A stretch of 64,000 bases of DNA from CAJFUR01 sp904420575 (GCA_965119745.1 OZ221973.1:1612001-1676000); one strand, 5' to 3'. Counted from the stretch's first letter, positions 25,308-34,750 are shown. Numbers and translations are program-made. The notes: a model not told the origin generated them from the letters alone.

Positions 25308-28300
25308 GAGCATATCTCCTTCAGGACATCAAAGAGAACCTGTCTCTTCTCGCCTTCGGAAATCGACTGCCCCATCTCCTCAAGGGAACTTACGATTTGG
25401 TTCTTAAGTAGCTTTGCGCGCGGCGAGTATTCAACGTTGTCAAATGAGAGAATCTCCTCAGTCCCATCTGGTGCCAAGAACAGGATTGATTGAGGCAACG
25501 ATGCTGCACTATCGCATGTGCTTTCAAATGATGCGACCTCTTCTACAAACCCTCTGAGCTCTTCGAAGAAGTCATTGAAAAGCCCGTCGTCCCAGTCCTC
25601 GATTCTGAGGGATATAGCCGCTTTTCCTAAGCGCATTATTGATGTCGTAGTGTCTGGTGTGAAATTCTCAAGGGCGCTCATAATCCGATTTCCGGCACCT
25701 GAAAACACGTGCCTCCTGGCTTGGGGCGTGAGAGAGTCGAGCCACGCAGATACCGAAGAGTAGAGCGTCTCTCGCCGTGAGAAGCCAGGCGAGAGGATGG
25801 ATTGGATCTCTACTGCAATAGCATCGATGACATTGTCTATATAGGAGTCGCAAGATGCTATTTCACGTCGCAGCTCTTGGGTGAGCTTAACACCAGCGCA
25901 AGTGCACCCGAAGGCTTGAGGAAGCGTTTCGAACAGGAATTGGTTGGCATTGATGGTGGGTTGATTCAAGGCCTTGAAAAATGCGCTGTGTTGCACACTG
26001 AAAGGCTCCTTAGTTGGAGAGGCGTAGTTTGCCTTCGATATTCGCGTGAACTGGGGAAGCGACACGAACCACGCCCTTGCCTGTTCGACAACTTGAGATC
26101 TGCTCAAAATACCGGCTCCGGCACCGAACAGTGAACCCACTTCGCAGACATAGGCGGCCTTTTCATCGTCCCAATCGACAAGGGTAACTGTGAATTCGTG
26201 CGGAGAAGATTCAATGTCTTCCAGGGTCTTTTTCTCTATTGGTACCTCGTCTGCGCCCCGCATGATGCATATGACATCGTGGTGCTTCCTCAGCACGGAT
26301 GCTAGGAGAATCGGTATCGGACCGCGCTTCGCGCCGATGCCGAATTCTGGCAATGTCAGCTGATCGTATAAGGTCTGAAATGTCGCGCCCTTTGAATTTA
26401 ACAAGTAGCCCTCTATAGCATCAAGGGCAGCGCCGACTTTCGGATTCTTACAATCAATGTTAATGGTCGGATCGGTATCGAAATTCTCGATAATCCCCGT
26501 GACGCCCAATACGCTCCTTGCAATCGAAGTCTCCTGCCCGTTTCCCACAAAGCCAAGATTAGGCTCAAGGTTCTTAGAGCAAAGAGCGACGAGGATTTTC
26601 GCGCGACTCGTCAAAGCGATGCCGGTAGGTTCATTCTTGTTGATGACTTCGTTGTTGATTATGGGCGTTTTTGAATAGACATGATCGCAGACGTCCGAGA
26701 GGAGGCGCGACAGTTTCTTTCTATGGTTGATTCCGTATTTGCGTCGTCCGCCATAGTAATACGTAGCTCCGCCTTTTTCGGGCCAGTAATACTTAGCGAC
26801 GAACCTTGAGAGAATCTCCGAATAGTCCTCAACGACGATTGAGTACTCGTCTTTAAGAATCTCGTCCCCGCCAGCCTGTTCCCTCAGGGTAATTGCCGCT
26901 TCGTAAGCATATGCGATTTCAGTTATGTTCTCCGGGTCCTTAGGCAAGGCGAATACGATGGTCTCTAGCTGCGACCTCGAATTATTCATTTGCTCGTGAA
27001 GAGCGTCTAGAGAGTAACCTTCATCCGGTATAACGGCTAGAACAGCTCCATCGCCGGTATAGTGGAAAGACTCGCCTTTTGCCAGCTTTTCCGCTATCGC
27101 AGCACTTTCGACAAAGCAACAGTCAAAGTACCGAGTAATCTTCTTCTCGTCATTATGTCGGGAGGGATACAGTGCCCGCCCATTCTGAAAGCGGTTAAGT
27201 ATTTCTCCAACTGACACTTTCGTCTTAAGGATTTCAGTCTCATTGCTTATCGTTTCATCGATTTTGACACCAGAGGTCTCTTTGAGCTTGATTCGTGAAT
27301 CCGATTTTCTCAGGTAGACGATAGAATCCACGTCGAGCAATCTATTCATTGCATCATCTATGTCTTGGATTTCCGCTCCAGAATCCACAAACGCAGCAGC
27401 TACTGTCTCGCGAGTTGGTGGCAGTTGGTTGAATTGGGCAACTAAATGTATCAAGGCAATGGTTTTAACAACTTTCGCCTCAATTGAATCTTTTTCTAAA
27501 CGTGAGAGAGAGTCTTTCGCTAGAACGTAAAGCTCATGGGGCCTTGTTCCGAACTGCTCCTTTCGTAACAATGGCTCGAAGTAGTCATACACTAGGTCAG
27601 GAGTAACGTAGCGGCCGATAATGTCGCCTCTTTCAGCGCGCATTGGCAATGCATTGGATTCGGCGGCTGCGAGAAACGTAAAGAGGGTTCTTTCGTTTTG
27701 GGCTACGAGCTCCGAAACGCGGGGAAGAAGGAAGGAGGTGAGCGGATGGAGCGGGTAGCAGCCGAATACGACATCGTCGGCGTTTTCGTCGTCCAAAATG
27801 CCGATTGCCTTATAGCGGAAACAGAGCTCGTAAAGCTCGCGTTCAATAACGCTCACAGCCTCTGACCATGCAGAAGGATCTTTGCCGATCGCGTGGGACA
27901 TTAGCTCGTAGGATTGATTCGCGTTGTCGCGTACTTCTATCTCTGAGAACCTGCCTGATACGCCTCTCCAGCCGTCTACCTTTTCCTTGGGTAGATTGGA
28001 ATCGATGTAATTAGACAGGTTCTTATGGCTGATCAACAGGAGGTGAAGCTGTTCCTGCTGATCGCTGCGATTGCAGGCTTCAGCAAAATCTTGGAGCAGT
28101 TTCACATCCTCGACGGTGGCGTTCTTGATGCTTGATTCTAGGTATTTGCTGAACTCGTCGAATACGACATATATGCCAGAATACCCCTTCTTGCGTAGGT
28201 TCTTTGTTACGCTGATGTAGGTTTCGACAACATCCGCATTGGCGAGGGTGTCAAACGTGCTGCCAGATGTTAGGTCTGGATAGGCTTTTACTAAACGGAG

Positions 28301-28900
28301 ATAAACTTCGGTGTCATAGTTCTTCAATGACGCCTCTACGGTAGCGCCACTCAGACCCAGGAGCTCCTCCATTTTTGCATAGGTTTTCGGATAGTCATTC
28401 CTCCACCGCGCAACAACATCGAGAGCTCCACTATAGTTAGTCTTGGGCATGAGCTCTTCCAGACGGGCATCCTTTAAGGCGTTATTCAAGGCATAGAGAA
28501 ACGACCGAGATAGATCGGTGGAGTTGCCTGACACAACTACAGGAAGAAGTTTGGGGCCCTCCGACACGAAGCCAGCGAGAGCCTCAGAAAACGAAGAGCC
28601 CGTTTGTCTGTAAGCGTCGATCAAGCCTTCGTAAAGCATCGGCTCCTTGATCGACATGGCCGATAAAGCAGCAAGTGCTATATGAGACTTTCCCTTGCCG
28701 TATGCTCCTACAAAGAACTTAGCTCTGCTGTTTGACCTGAAAATCACATCCGTAAGAAGAGCTTCTACATACCGGCACACTCCAGAAGTTGGGATCAAGG
28801 CGTTTATTTTGCTTCTATTGCCTAAGTCGTATGCTATGTTGACGGAGGATTGGAACTCTCTGTTTGCACGCAGGAAGTTGGTAATGTCTATGTCGGCCAT
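25304..28900 (-). CDS. sspC: Large P-loop ATPase, SspC-like
   Basis: A 1,198-residue ATPase. Walker A GAYGKGKSH is at residues 65-73 and Walker B IYVVFDEFSKYL near 240-251. The rest is a long alpha-helical/mixed region without nuclease motifs. Size, gene order (after the DUF4007 gene, before the desulfurase) and the GKGKSH P-loop fit SspC of single-strand phosphorothioation systems, which uses ATP to drive the modification complex. The start is three bases after the previous stop. It ends in an ATGA-type overlap with the desulfurase. Confidence 0.82.
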   Translation of the reverse strand: MADIDITNFLRANREFQSSVNIAYDLGNRSKINALIPTSGVCRYVEALLTDVIFRSNSRAKFFVGAYGKGKSHIALAALSAMSIKEPMLYEGLIDAYRQTGSSFSEALAGFVSEGPKLLPVVVSGNSTDLSRSFLYALNNALKDARLEELMPKTNYSGALDVVARWRNDYPKTYAKMEELLGLSGATVEASLKNYDTEVYLRLVKAYPDLTSGSTFDTLANADVVETYISVTKNLRKKGYSGIYVVFDEFSKYLESSIKNATVEDVKLLQDFAEACNRSDQQEQLHLLLISHKNLSNYIDSNLPKEKVDGWRGVSGRFSEIEVRDNANQSYELMSHAIGKDPSAWSEAVSVIERELYELCFRYKAIGILDDENADDVVFGCYPLHPLTSFLLPRVSELVAQNERTLFTFLAAAESNALPMRAERGDIIGRYVTPDLVYDYFEPLLRKEQFGTRPHELYVLAKDSLSRLEKDSIEAKVVKTIALIHLVAQFNQLPPTRETVAAAFVDSGAEIQDIDDAMNRLLDVDSIVYLRKSDSRIKLKETSGVKIDETISNETEILKTKVSVGEILNRFQNGRALYPSRHNDEKKITRYFDCCFVESAAIAEKLAKGESFHYTGDGAVLAVIPDEGYSLDALHEQMNNSRSQLETIVFALPKDPENITEIAYAYEAAITLREQAGGDEILKDEYSIVVEDYSEILSRFVAKYYWPEKGGATYYYGGRRKYGINHRKKLSRLLSDVCDHVYSKTPIINNEVINKNEPTGIALTSRAKILVALCSKNLEPNLGFVGNGQETSIARSVLGVTGIIENFDTDPTINIDCKNPKVGAALDAIEGYLLNSKGATFQTLYDQLTLPEFGIGAKRGPIPILLASVLRKHHDVICIMRGADEVPIEKKTLEDIESSPHEFTVTLVDWDDEKAAYVCEVGSLFGAGAGILSRSQVVEQARAWFVSLPQFTRISKANYASPTKEPFSVQHSAFFKALNQPTINANQFLFETLPQAFGCTCAGVKLTQELRREIASCDSYIDNVIDAIAVEIQSILSPGFSRRETLYSSVSAWLDSLTPQARRHVFSGAGNRIMSALENFTPDTTTSIMRLGKAAISLRIEDWDDGLFNDFFEELRGFVEEVASFESTCDSAASLPQSILFLAPDGTEEILSFDNVEYSPRAKLLKNQIVSSLEEMGQSISEGEKRQVLFDVLKEICS

Positions 28901-28903
28901 CGC

Positions 28904-29839
28904 TTATCCAACCTCCCTGTAATGCTCATTAAGGCAATCGGTCGGAGACATGCTTACCTCAAGGCGCACCTCGTCTAGCCCAGCTGTCCGAATGACTCTT
29001 ACTAGACCTCTTCCCTCAAGACGCCTTAGGATTTCTAGCATCGAGAAGGTGTCTAGATTGAACGCCTTGCCGGGAGATGAGGGGGCGTTGAGGAGCTCTT
29101 CCAGGCTCAGCGCATTGCCGTCCATCTCTTTCTTGTCTCGGTAGCGCATGATCGAATAGAGAGCCACATAGTCGGGAAGCAGATCCGAGTTGGCTTGCTT
29201 TTTCCTGTAAGTTCTATCCTTCAGACTATCAACTCCCAAAAGTTCGAGCTCTCCGAATGGGCAATCTATGTTGCTTTCAGGGGACACCCTTGCGCTTTGA
29301 AGGTTTCCTTTTGATATGTATGTTCCGAGAATGCAATTGAAGTCATCAGTACTTAATCTTGTGGCAGGAGCTTTTTCTGCCCCTAGTTCATTTACGGAAT
29401 AGCTGTCGATTAGACGAACAAAATCGTCTTGGGAAAACGATTTCATCTTCATCACATTGAAGAAGAAATACCAGGAGGGAACGAACTCCCTCTTGTTGAC
29501 CAGTTCATAATGGAGCACCCAGAGAGTACCGATGTCTTCCAAATATGGATCGTGCTTTAGAACTAGCTGCCCAAGCTCTGTAATTCTTTGTACCCTCTTG
29601 CCTCTTCTTGCGATATCCGAAATTTCACTAGTTACGCCAGTGGCCTGCAGCCAGTACCTCAAGGACTTCACCATGTTTGACCCAATGCCCAACTCGTCCA
29701 TTTGATTGACATTTTTATCAACGAAGATATCGTCCTTGTCCGCCACGGCTCGCATGCCTTTGCTTAGCCATCCTTTTCGAATGAAAAAGGTCTCATGCGC
29801 GCGCCATTTCGGTTTGATTGTTGCGTCAATTTCGTTCAT
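28904..29839 (-). CDS. sspB: DUF4007 protein, SspB-like DNA nickase
   Basis: A 311-residue protein beginning MNEIDATIKPKWRAHETFFI, then RKGWLSKG, the N-terminal signature of DUF4007 proteins. The start ATG 29839 overlaps the stop of the sulfurtransferase gene (ATGA), whereas the longer frame upstream is out-of-frame sequence of that gene. SspB is the member of SspABCD that nicks DNA to allow sulfur insertion; DUF4007 carries that activity in the described systems. The middle has a winged-helix look (ISDIARRGKRVQRITELGQL). Tight coupling on both sides supports an obligate complex. Confidence 0.85.
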   Translation of the reverse strand: MNEIDATIKPKWRAHETFFIRKGWLSKGMRAVADKDDIFVDKNVNQMDELGIGSNMVKSLRYWLQATGVTSEISDIARRGKRVQRITELGQLVLKHDPYLEDIGTLWVLHYELVNKREFVPSWYFFFNVMKMKSFSQDDFVRLIDSYSVNELGAEKAPATRLSTDDFNCILGTYISKGNLQSARVSPESNIDCPFGELELLGVDSLKDRTYRKKQANSDLLPDYVALYSIMRYRDKKEMDGNALSLEELLNAPSSPGKAFNLDTFSMLEILRRLEGRGLVRVIRTAGLDEVRLEVSMSPTDCLNEHYREVG

Positions 29840-31551
29840 GATTCCTTTGTCCTTAGATACTTTTTCATTAGGCAACCGCCTTCTAGGTATTTGTCTGTGA
29901 CACACTGGAGACAGTGGGCGCACTTTTCTTCGTTTATTATGTATTCGCCAAGAGAGACCGATATGGCGCCGAACCTGCATAGCGATTCGCATTTCAGACA
30001 TTGCCTGCATGCGTTAAACTTCACGAGTTGATATCTCGCCATGCGTAGTATGTCATCGCCCTTTCTCTCATCAATTATCCTGATTTTTATCGCATGCTCA
30101 TATTCGGGACTGTTGAATGGCAATATCGCAAATGAAGGCTCTTTTGTTTTCGGGTCGAGATAGACCTTCTCTTTGAGTAGCTTTCGCCCTAATCCTGGTG
30201 AATAAATGCCGAAGGGAATGAACAGGCCTTCCAATTCGCTTGAATACGGCCTGTCTATACCGAAGACGAAAGAAGAATCGTCTGTAGCGCACTGGTTTGA
30301 CCTTAACTTGACTGAACGCGATGCCGCAACGCCATTTCCGCCTTGCCGGGCCTTCCACCAGCCCTCGTCAACATACGTCTCAGGATCTGGCTTACCGATC
30401 CTTTTGGCAAAGGAAATCAGGAATTCGCGCCATTGCTTTGACTCTCTTGGCATGTAGATTCTCGAAAGGAACTGCGCACGAGCGTTATTGTTTGGACAGC
30501 ACCAGCAACCTACTCTGTCATATCCAAGCCTATACGCATCATTGAAGTCAATATCTTCGCTCAATATGTAGAGCCAGATCTCAAGGTCGCTCCAGAAGAA
30601 TACTGGCGATGCGACTTTTTGACGCTGGATCTTTATCGATTCAGCATCGTCTTCAGTTCGATTGTATTTACTTCTTGAAACGGACTCTCTTTTACGAATG
30701 CCGTAGAAAGTCAGGATGCTTTGGTTTCTGTACAAACCGTTGAACACTCTAGATATGGGCCCGGTCTTGAACATTGAGCAACACCAACGCATCATTCTTG
30801 CGGGCGGTCCGATGATATCTGCAACATCGTAGAACGATTGCTCGTCATTTCGCGCTGTCTTGAATATGGATAGAGGATGGCTATCCCTAAATCGTGCGGC
30901 ATATTCTAGCGTGGTCGGGAATTCTAGCGTTGTATCACCGAAGACATGAACCAGATATGGATTGCTAAGGGCTCTTGCCGCTAGTTCGGCGGCAACTGTC
31001 GAGTCCTTTCCTCCGGAAAAGGAGACAACAAGATTCTCTTCGGGATATTCACTTGCTGCATCACGAATGAACGATGAAGCTTCCTCGGTTATCATGCGGA
31101 GATGCTGCTTGTTGGCTGCTGCAAACCTAGCAATTAAATCATTGAATACGCCATAGGTGTTCTCGTCCCTATACTGCTCAAGTTTATCTATGATGGCATC
31201 GGTATCGGCAGATTCGTAAAACGAAATGGGTATGGATATCGGCTTACCGTTTACGTAGTATTTGCTTCCTGCAGCCCACACGGAGTCATGGATAAAAGCA
31301 AGGGGATCCCCGACAATGACTTCGAATAAGAGCCTTTCTTCAGGAAATACGGGTCTGAGATCTGCACAAAGATACTCTGCTTCACTTTCGCAAAGCGGAC
31401 ACTCAATCCTATTCACGGAATGATCGTGGATTATTGGAATTCCGCAATGTGCGCACCAAAATACGACGGAAGGTTTATCTTCTCGTGTCGCTGCGCCGCA
31501 GATGCTGCAAAAAGCCTCCTCGGTCTCCCTATTACAATTATCACACCACAC
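29836..31551 (-). CDS. sspD: PAPS-reductase/ferredoxin fusion, SspD-like
   Basis: A 571-residue sulfur-transfer enzyme. Residues 3-60 hold two zinc-ribbon pairs (CDNC...CSIC; CAHC...CPLC). The ATP-pyrophosphatase loop SGGKDST is at 179-185, followed by RWCCSMFKTGP and GCWCCPNN, whose cysteines resemble the Fe-S ligands of DndC/SspD. Two CxxCxxCxxxC ferredoxin clusters occupy about 515-560. The family activates sulfur by adenylation. The start is a GTG at 31551 with no clear ribosome site; it is the first gene of the operon and directly follows the palindromic operator. The added ferredoxin tail could feed electrons to the reaction. Confidence 0.85.
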   Translation of the reverse strand: MWCDNCNRETEEAFCSICGAATREDKPSVVFWCAHCGIPIIHDHSVNRIECPLCESEAEYLCADLRPVFPEERLLFEVIVGDPLAFIHDSVWAAGSKYYVNGKPISIPISFYESADTDAIIDKLEQYRDENTYGVFNDLIARFAAANKQHLRMITEEASSFIRDAASEYPEENLVVSFSGGKDSTVAAELAARALSNPYLVHVFGDTTLEFPTTLEYAARFRDSHPLSIFKTARNDEQSFYDVADIIGPPARMMRWCCSMFKTGPISRVFNGLYRNQSILTFYGIRKRESVSRSKYNRTEDDAESIKIQRQKVASPVFFWSDLEIWLYILSEDIDFNDAYRLGYDRVGCWCCPNNNARAQFLSRIYMPRESKQWREFLISFAKRIGKPDPETYVDEGWWKARQGGNGVAASRSVKLRSNQCATDDSSFVFGIDRPYSSELEGLFIPFGIYSPGLGRKLLKEKVYLDPKTKEPSFAILPFNSPEYEHAIKIRIIDERKGDDILRMARYQLVKFNACRQCLKCESLCRFGAISVSLGEYIINEEKCAHCLQCVTDKYLEGGCLMKKYLRTKES

Positions 31552-31573
31552 TGACCGTATCCGATTCTATTCA

Positions 31574-31605
31574 GTTTTGGGTCTTGAGACCCAAAACGTA
31601 TTGTA
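31574..31605 (-). promoter_or_regulatory. Defence-operon promoter with a 22-bp dyad operator
   Basis: On the minus strand a -10-like TACAAT (31605-31600) is followed by GTTTTGGGTCT (31597-31587), a two-base spacer and its exact complement (31584-31574). A two-base centre cannot form an RNA loop, so a protein-binding operator at the transcription start is more likely than a terminator. The -35 region is weak, which fits a regulated promoter. The WYL protein is the nearest candidate regulator. Confidence 0.6.
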
Positions 31606-31764
31606 TCAAAGCCTTCATACTTTCTTTCCTCCTTAAGGTAAAACGCACAAGAGAAGAACTGAGAGCCTATACGTTCCTATCTCTAGTCGTCGTGGATAAA
31701 AGGTTCGATGGCCGTTTATGGGACATGCTTTTTAATCAATCCGCGTCTATTTACGTAAAATGGG

Positions 31765-32130
31765 TTATCTCGATGATGCTAGCAACCTCAAGAGCTTTTT
31801 AGTCCTGCTCTTTCTTCCTAAGAGATGCGAGAATCTATGATCCGTTATCCAAGACAAGCAATTCCTGTTGTTAGGGTCTAACGTCAGCTGGCATTGCTCA
31901 GCATCAACTGCTCCGGTGTCTATTGCGCCCCGCCTGCTTTTCAAGGAACCATTTTCACTCCAGAGAAATACATCATCGCTTTCAAACCTGAAAACGATCA
32001 TGCATGGATCATGCCAACACTTGAGGTCGCAATCCCAGAGCCTGAGCACGTCCGCAAGGTAGTCGTCGTCGAGCGCCATGAAGGCAGCTCGCACGTCATC
32101 GGGAATGGCTATTGCGATTTCTTCAGTCAT
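31765..32130 (-). CDS. Hypothetical protein between integrase and defence operon
   Basis: A 121-residue protein with ATG 32130 and only a weak AGGTAAAG ribosome site. The N-terminal half is acidic (IPDDVRAAFMALDDDYLADVL); the C-terminus is basic (GRKSRTKKLLRLL). There is no signal peptide or membrane helix. The base composition is close to the defence island. It lies upstream of the dyad operator and is not part of the operon that follows. No family is recognised, and it could equally be a remnant. Confidence 0.5.
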   Translation of the reverse strand: MTEEIAIAIPDDVRAAFMALDDDYLADVLRLWDCDLKCWHDPCMIVFRFESDDVFLWSENGSLKSRRGAIDTGAVDAEQCQLTLDPNNRNCLSWITDHRFSHLLGRKSRTKKLLRLLASSR

Positions 32131-32191
32131 CTTTACCTAGCTATCTCTCGTTTTTGGCAAGCATACATTTCCTGTAATAGAGCGGGTGTCC

Positions 32192-33301
32192 TCAAATGGG
32201 ACACCCGTCGAGTTTCTGCACGCATCTCCTCTGGGAGCCTACATCTTGCAATCTCGCCGCCATGCCCTGCTGCGAATTCGGGAACAGGTGCGCATACCGG
32301 TATGTGATGTCGATGGACTCGTGTCCAACCCGGCTGGCGATGTCGGTCGCGCTGTAGCCCATGTCTATCAGGATGGAGACGTGGCTGTGGCGAAGGTCGT
32401 GCACGCGAATCCTCTTTACTCCCGCTATCTTGCAGCCTCTGTCCATCTCATTGCAGAGATATCTCTTGGTCAGCCCCTCGAAGATCCGCTCATCGTCCGC
32501 GATATGGAGGAAGAGCCTGATGTACTCTTCTACCTCCTCTGCCAGGAACCTTGGTATCCTGAACCGCCGGTAGGACTTCTCCGTCTTCGGTGGCCCGACG
32601 ATGTCCTCGCCGCCTCTCCTGTACACGGATTTGCTTATATCGAGGTAGCAGTTCTCGAAATCGAAGTCCGCTGGCGTGAGCGCCAGGAGCTCCCCCTCCC
32701 TTATGCCCGTCCAGTAAAGGATCTCGAAGGCATAGTACGATGCCACCTTGTCGCAAATGGCGTCGAGGAACAGGTCGAACTCTGCCTTCGACCATATCTT
32801 CATCTCGTCGGCCCTCTGCTTGCCCGTCTTCTTTACCTTCTTGACGGGATTGGGATCCAGGTCGTAGTTCTTGGCCGCGTGGTTGAAGATGGCCGCAAGT
32901 TCGCTGTTGAGCTTCCTCACGTAGGTGGGGGCCAGGGGCTCCCCGTTCTTCTTCCTCGCCTCCGACAGCCAAACTTGCCAGTGGACTATGTCTATCGACG
33001 TGATCTCGTTCAGGGGCTTCTTCTCGAAGAAGGGGACGATCCACTTGCTCAGCGACTGGATTTTCGTGTCATAGGTGGAGATCCGCACTCTCGGGCCTAC
33101 GTTCTCCATGTAGATCCCCGCGAAGTCCTTGAAGGGCAGATACCTTGCAAGCGACGCCTTCGCCTTGAAGTCGTCCTCGTAGTCGTTTGCCTCCTGCTCG
33201 GTCCCGAAGCCGCGCTTCTTCTTCCTCTTCTTCTCTTTCTTGAAGTTCTCGTAGTAGAAGAGCGCGTACCAGGTTCCGTTGTCGTCTAGGTACGCTGGCA
33301 T
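32192..33301 (-). CDS. int: Tyrosine recombinase/integrase, second of a tandem pair
   Basis: A 369-residue integrase. ATG 33301 follows GAGGTGCTGACC and is two bases after the ribbon-helix-helix stop. Residues 1-45 are an AP2-like arm-binding domain (GTWYALFYYENFKKEKKRKK); the core-binding domain covers about 55-150 and the catalytic domain 165-350. Catalytic residues are Arg (TGIREGELL), His-x-x-Arg (HDLRHSH), His (RVGHES) and Tyr (TYRYAHLF). Together with the paralogue upstream it would integrate and excise the ICE. Confidence 0.92.
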   Translation of the reverse strand: MPAYLDDNGTWYALFYYENFKKEKKRKKKRGFGTEQEANDYEDDFKAKASLARYLPFKDFAGIYMENVGPRVRISTYDTKIQSLSKWIVPFFEKKPLNEITSIDIVHWQVWLSEARKKNGEPLAPTYVRKLNSELAAIFNHAAKNYDLDPNPVKKVKKTGKQRADEMKIWSKAEFDLFLDAICDKVASYYAFEILYWTGIREGELLALTPADFDFENCYLDISKSVYRRGGEDIVGPPKTEKSYRRFRIPRFLAEEVEEYIRLFLHIADDERIFEGLTKRYLCNEMDRGCKIAGVKRIRVHDLRHSHVSILIDMGYSATDIASRVGHESIDITYRYAHLFPNSQQGMAARLQDVGSQRRCVQKLDGCPI

Positions 33302-33303
33302 GG

Positions 33304-33672
33304 TCAGCACCTCGACATGTTCAGGAGCATCTCGTCCTTCGTCTTAGGTGCCTGCGCGCAGACATCTTCGCCGAGGCTCGCGTAAACTCTCGCAACGAGC
33401 TCACAAGTGGCCAAGAAGCGCTCGCTAGGCTCTTCGCCTCTCTTCAGGAGCTCCAGCTGGGAGCAGAGCTCGCGCATCTCGTCGCGAAGCGTTCTCTGCA
33501 TCCTCGGTGAGGGTATGACCTCCATGCTCTCGTTTTCGAGGCGCTCCACGATGTAGTCCTGCTTCGTCTTCCCGCTGAGCGCCACAAGGAGGTCGATGCG
33601 CTCCGCCTGCTCCTTGCTGACGCGGAAGCCGATGGTCACGGACCGCTGCCTGTCGTCGTTTCTACGCGCCAT
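33304..33672 (-). CDS. Ribbon-helix-helix protein of the recombination operon
   Basis: A 122-residue protein starting at ATG 33672 with AAGGAGGG upstream; its start overlaps the end of the first integrase gene. Residues 10-55 (RSVTIGFRVSKEQAERIDLL, then KTKQDYIVERL) form a ribbon-helix-helix DNA-binding fold like MobC/CopG proteins. The rest is helical with an acidic centre. Between two recombinase genes it may act as a directionality or accessory DNA-bending factor; this role is inferred from position only. Confidence 0.75.
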   Translation of the reverse strand: MARRNDDRQRSVTIGFRVSKEQAERIDLLVALSGKTKQDYIVERLENESMEVIPSPRMQRTLRDEMRELCSQLELLKRGEEPSERFLATCELVARVYASLGEDVCAQAPKTKDEMLLNMSRC

Positions 33673-34750
33673 GTCGGCCCTCCTTGTACCCTTGGAGGGA
33701 GTCGGCCATCTCGTCGTCGCTCTCGGGGAACATATGCCCGTACTGGAGCGTGATCTCCATGGACTCCTGACCGGCGCGGTCGCCGATCTCAAGTGCGTTG
33801 TACCCTTCATTTATCAGCAGCGAGATATGGCTGTGGCGAAGGTCGTGCACGCGGATTGCGGGAATGCCATCGAGCTTCTCGCAGATCCGGTCGATTTCCG
33901 CTTTCAATATGCTCTTGCTTACGCTCGCGAAGATGCGCTCTCCCGGCTCCACTTTCAGGATCTCGTGCACGAGCCTGTAGAGCTCGTCCCTCACGAACAG
34001 GGGCATGACGACGTCCCTTATCGACTTGTCGGTCTTGGGATCGGTGATGACGTCCCTTCCGTTGAACCTCTGGAACGAATGCCCCACGTGGAGCTTCGAG
34101 CTTTTGAAGTTGATGTCCTCGGGAACGAGAGCGAGAAGCTCGCCGACCCTCAGCCCGAGCCAGTAGAGGACCTCGAACGCGTAGAAGAGGACCCCCTCGA
34201 CGTCCAGCTCCTCGGAGAAGCGCAGGTACTGGTCCTTCGTCCAGAACTTCATCTCCCTGGTCTTCTTCGAGCCCAAGCCTGGCGCTTTCGCCATCGGGTT
34301 GGGGCTTAGGTCGTAGTACGCGGCGGCATGGCTAAAGATCGCGCCGAGGGCGCTGTTGATCGTCCTCAGATACGTCTCGGAATAAGGGCTCCCGTTCGGG
34401 CGTCGATGCGAGAGCATCTTGTTCTGCCATTGGATGATGTCGACGGTCTCGATGTCCTTCATCCGCTTACACCCGAGCTCGGGGATGATCTTGTCGTTGA
34501 TGATGTAGAGGCGCGTCCTGAGCGTGTATTCCCTAAGATCGGCCTTGACGTCCTCCAGGTAGACGTCGACGAAGTCCGCGAGCTTCATCTCCATGGAGCC
34601 GCGAGCCTTGCGGAGGAAAGCATCCTCGAACGCGTCCGCCTCCCCTTCGGTCGCAAAGCCCCTCTTGCACTTGTGGCGTCTCTTGCCGTAGATGTCCTCG
34701 TACCAGAACTGGCTCGTGTAGGTTCCGTTCTTCTCTCGCCTCGCCGTCAT
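33662..34750 (-). CDS. int: Tyrosine recombinase/integrase, first of a tandem pair
   Basis: A 362-residue integrase paralogous to the gene at 32192. ATG 34750 overlaps the stop of the excisionase-like gene (ATGA). The arm-binding domain (YTSQFWYEDIYGKRRHKCKR), core-binding and catalytic domains are all present. Catalytic residues are Arg (LGLRVGELL), HDLRHSH and Tyr (LQYGHMF). Where the family and its paralogue have GH-E-S, this protein has AGQES, so the third conserved His/Trp is Gln, which may alter cleavage. It shares a 26-base identical block with its paralogue around the HDLRHSH codons. Confidence 0.92.
   Translation of the reverse strand: MTARREKNGTYTSQFWYEDIYGKRRHKCKRGFATEGEADAFEDAFLRKARGSMEMKLADFVDVYLEDVKADLREYTLRTRLYIINDKIIPELGCKRMKDIETVDIIQWQNKMLSHRRPNGSPYSETYLRTINSALGAIFSHAAAYYDLSPNPMAKAPGLGSKKTREMKFWTKDQYLRFSEELDVEGVLFYAFEVLYWLGLRVGELLALVPEDINFKSSKLHVGHSFQRFNGRDVITDPKTDKSIRDVVMPLFVRDELYRLVHEILKVEPGERIFASVSKSILKAEIDRICEKLDGIPAIRVHDLRHSHISLLINEGYNALEIGDRAGQESMEITLQYGHMFPESDDEMADSLQGYKEGRHGA

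Noticed and set aside
29836..31551. Reading this gene as an ordinary assimilatory PAPS reductase (cysH).
   Set aside because: The zinc ribbons, ferredoxin tail, DUF4007 neighbour and overlap with the defence operon fit SspD/DndC better, and no other sulfate-assimilation gene is nearby.
31624..31802. A plus-strand stretch ending VKWVISMMLATSRAF between the defence operon and the next gene.
   Set aside because: No start codon with a ribosome site, and it overlaps the end of the opposite-strand gene; kept only as possible remnant.
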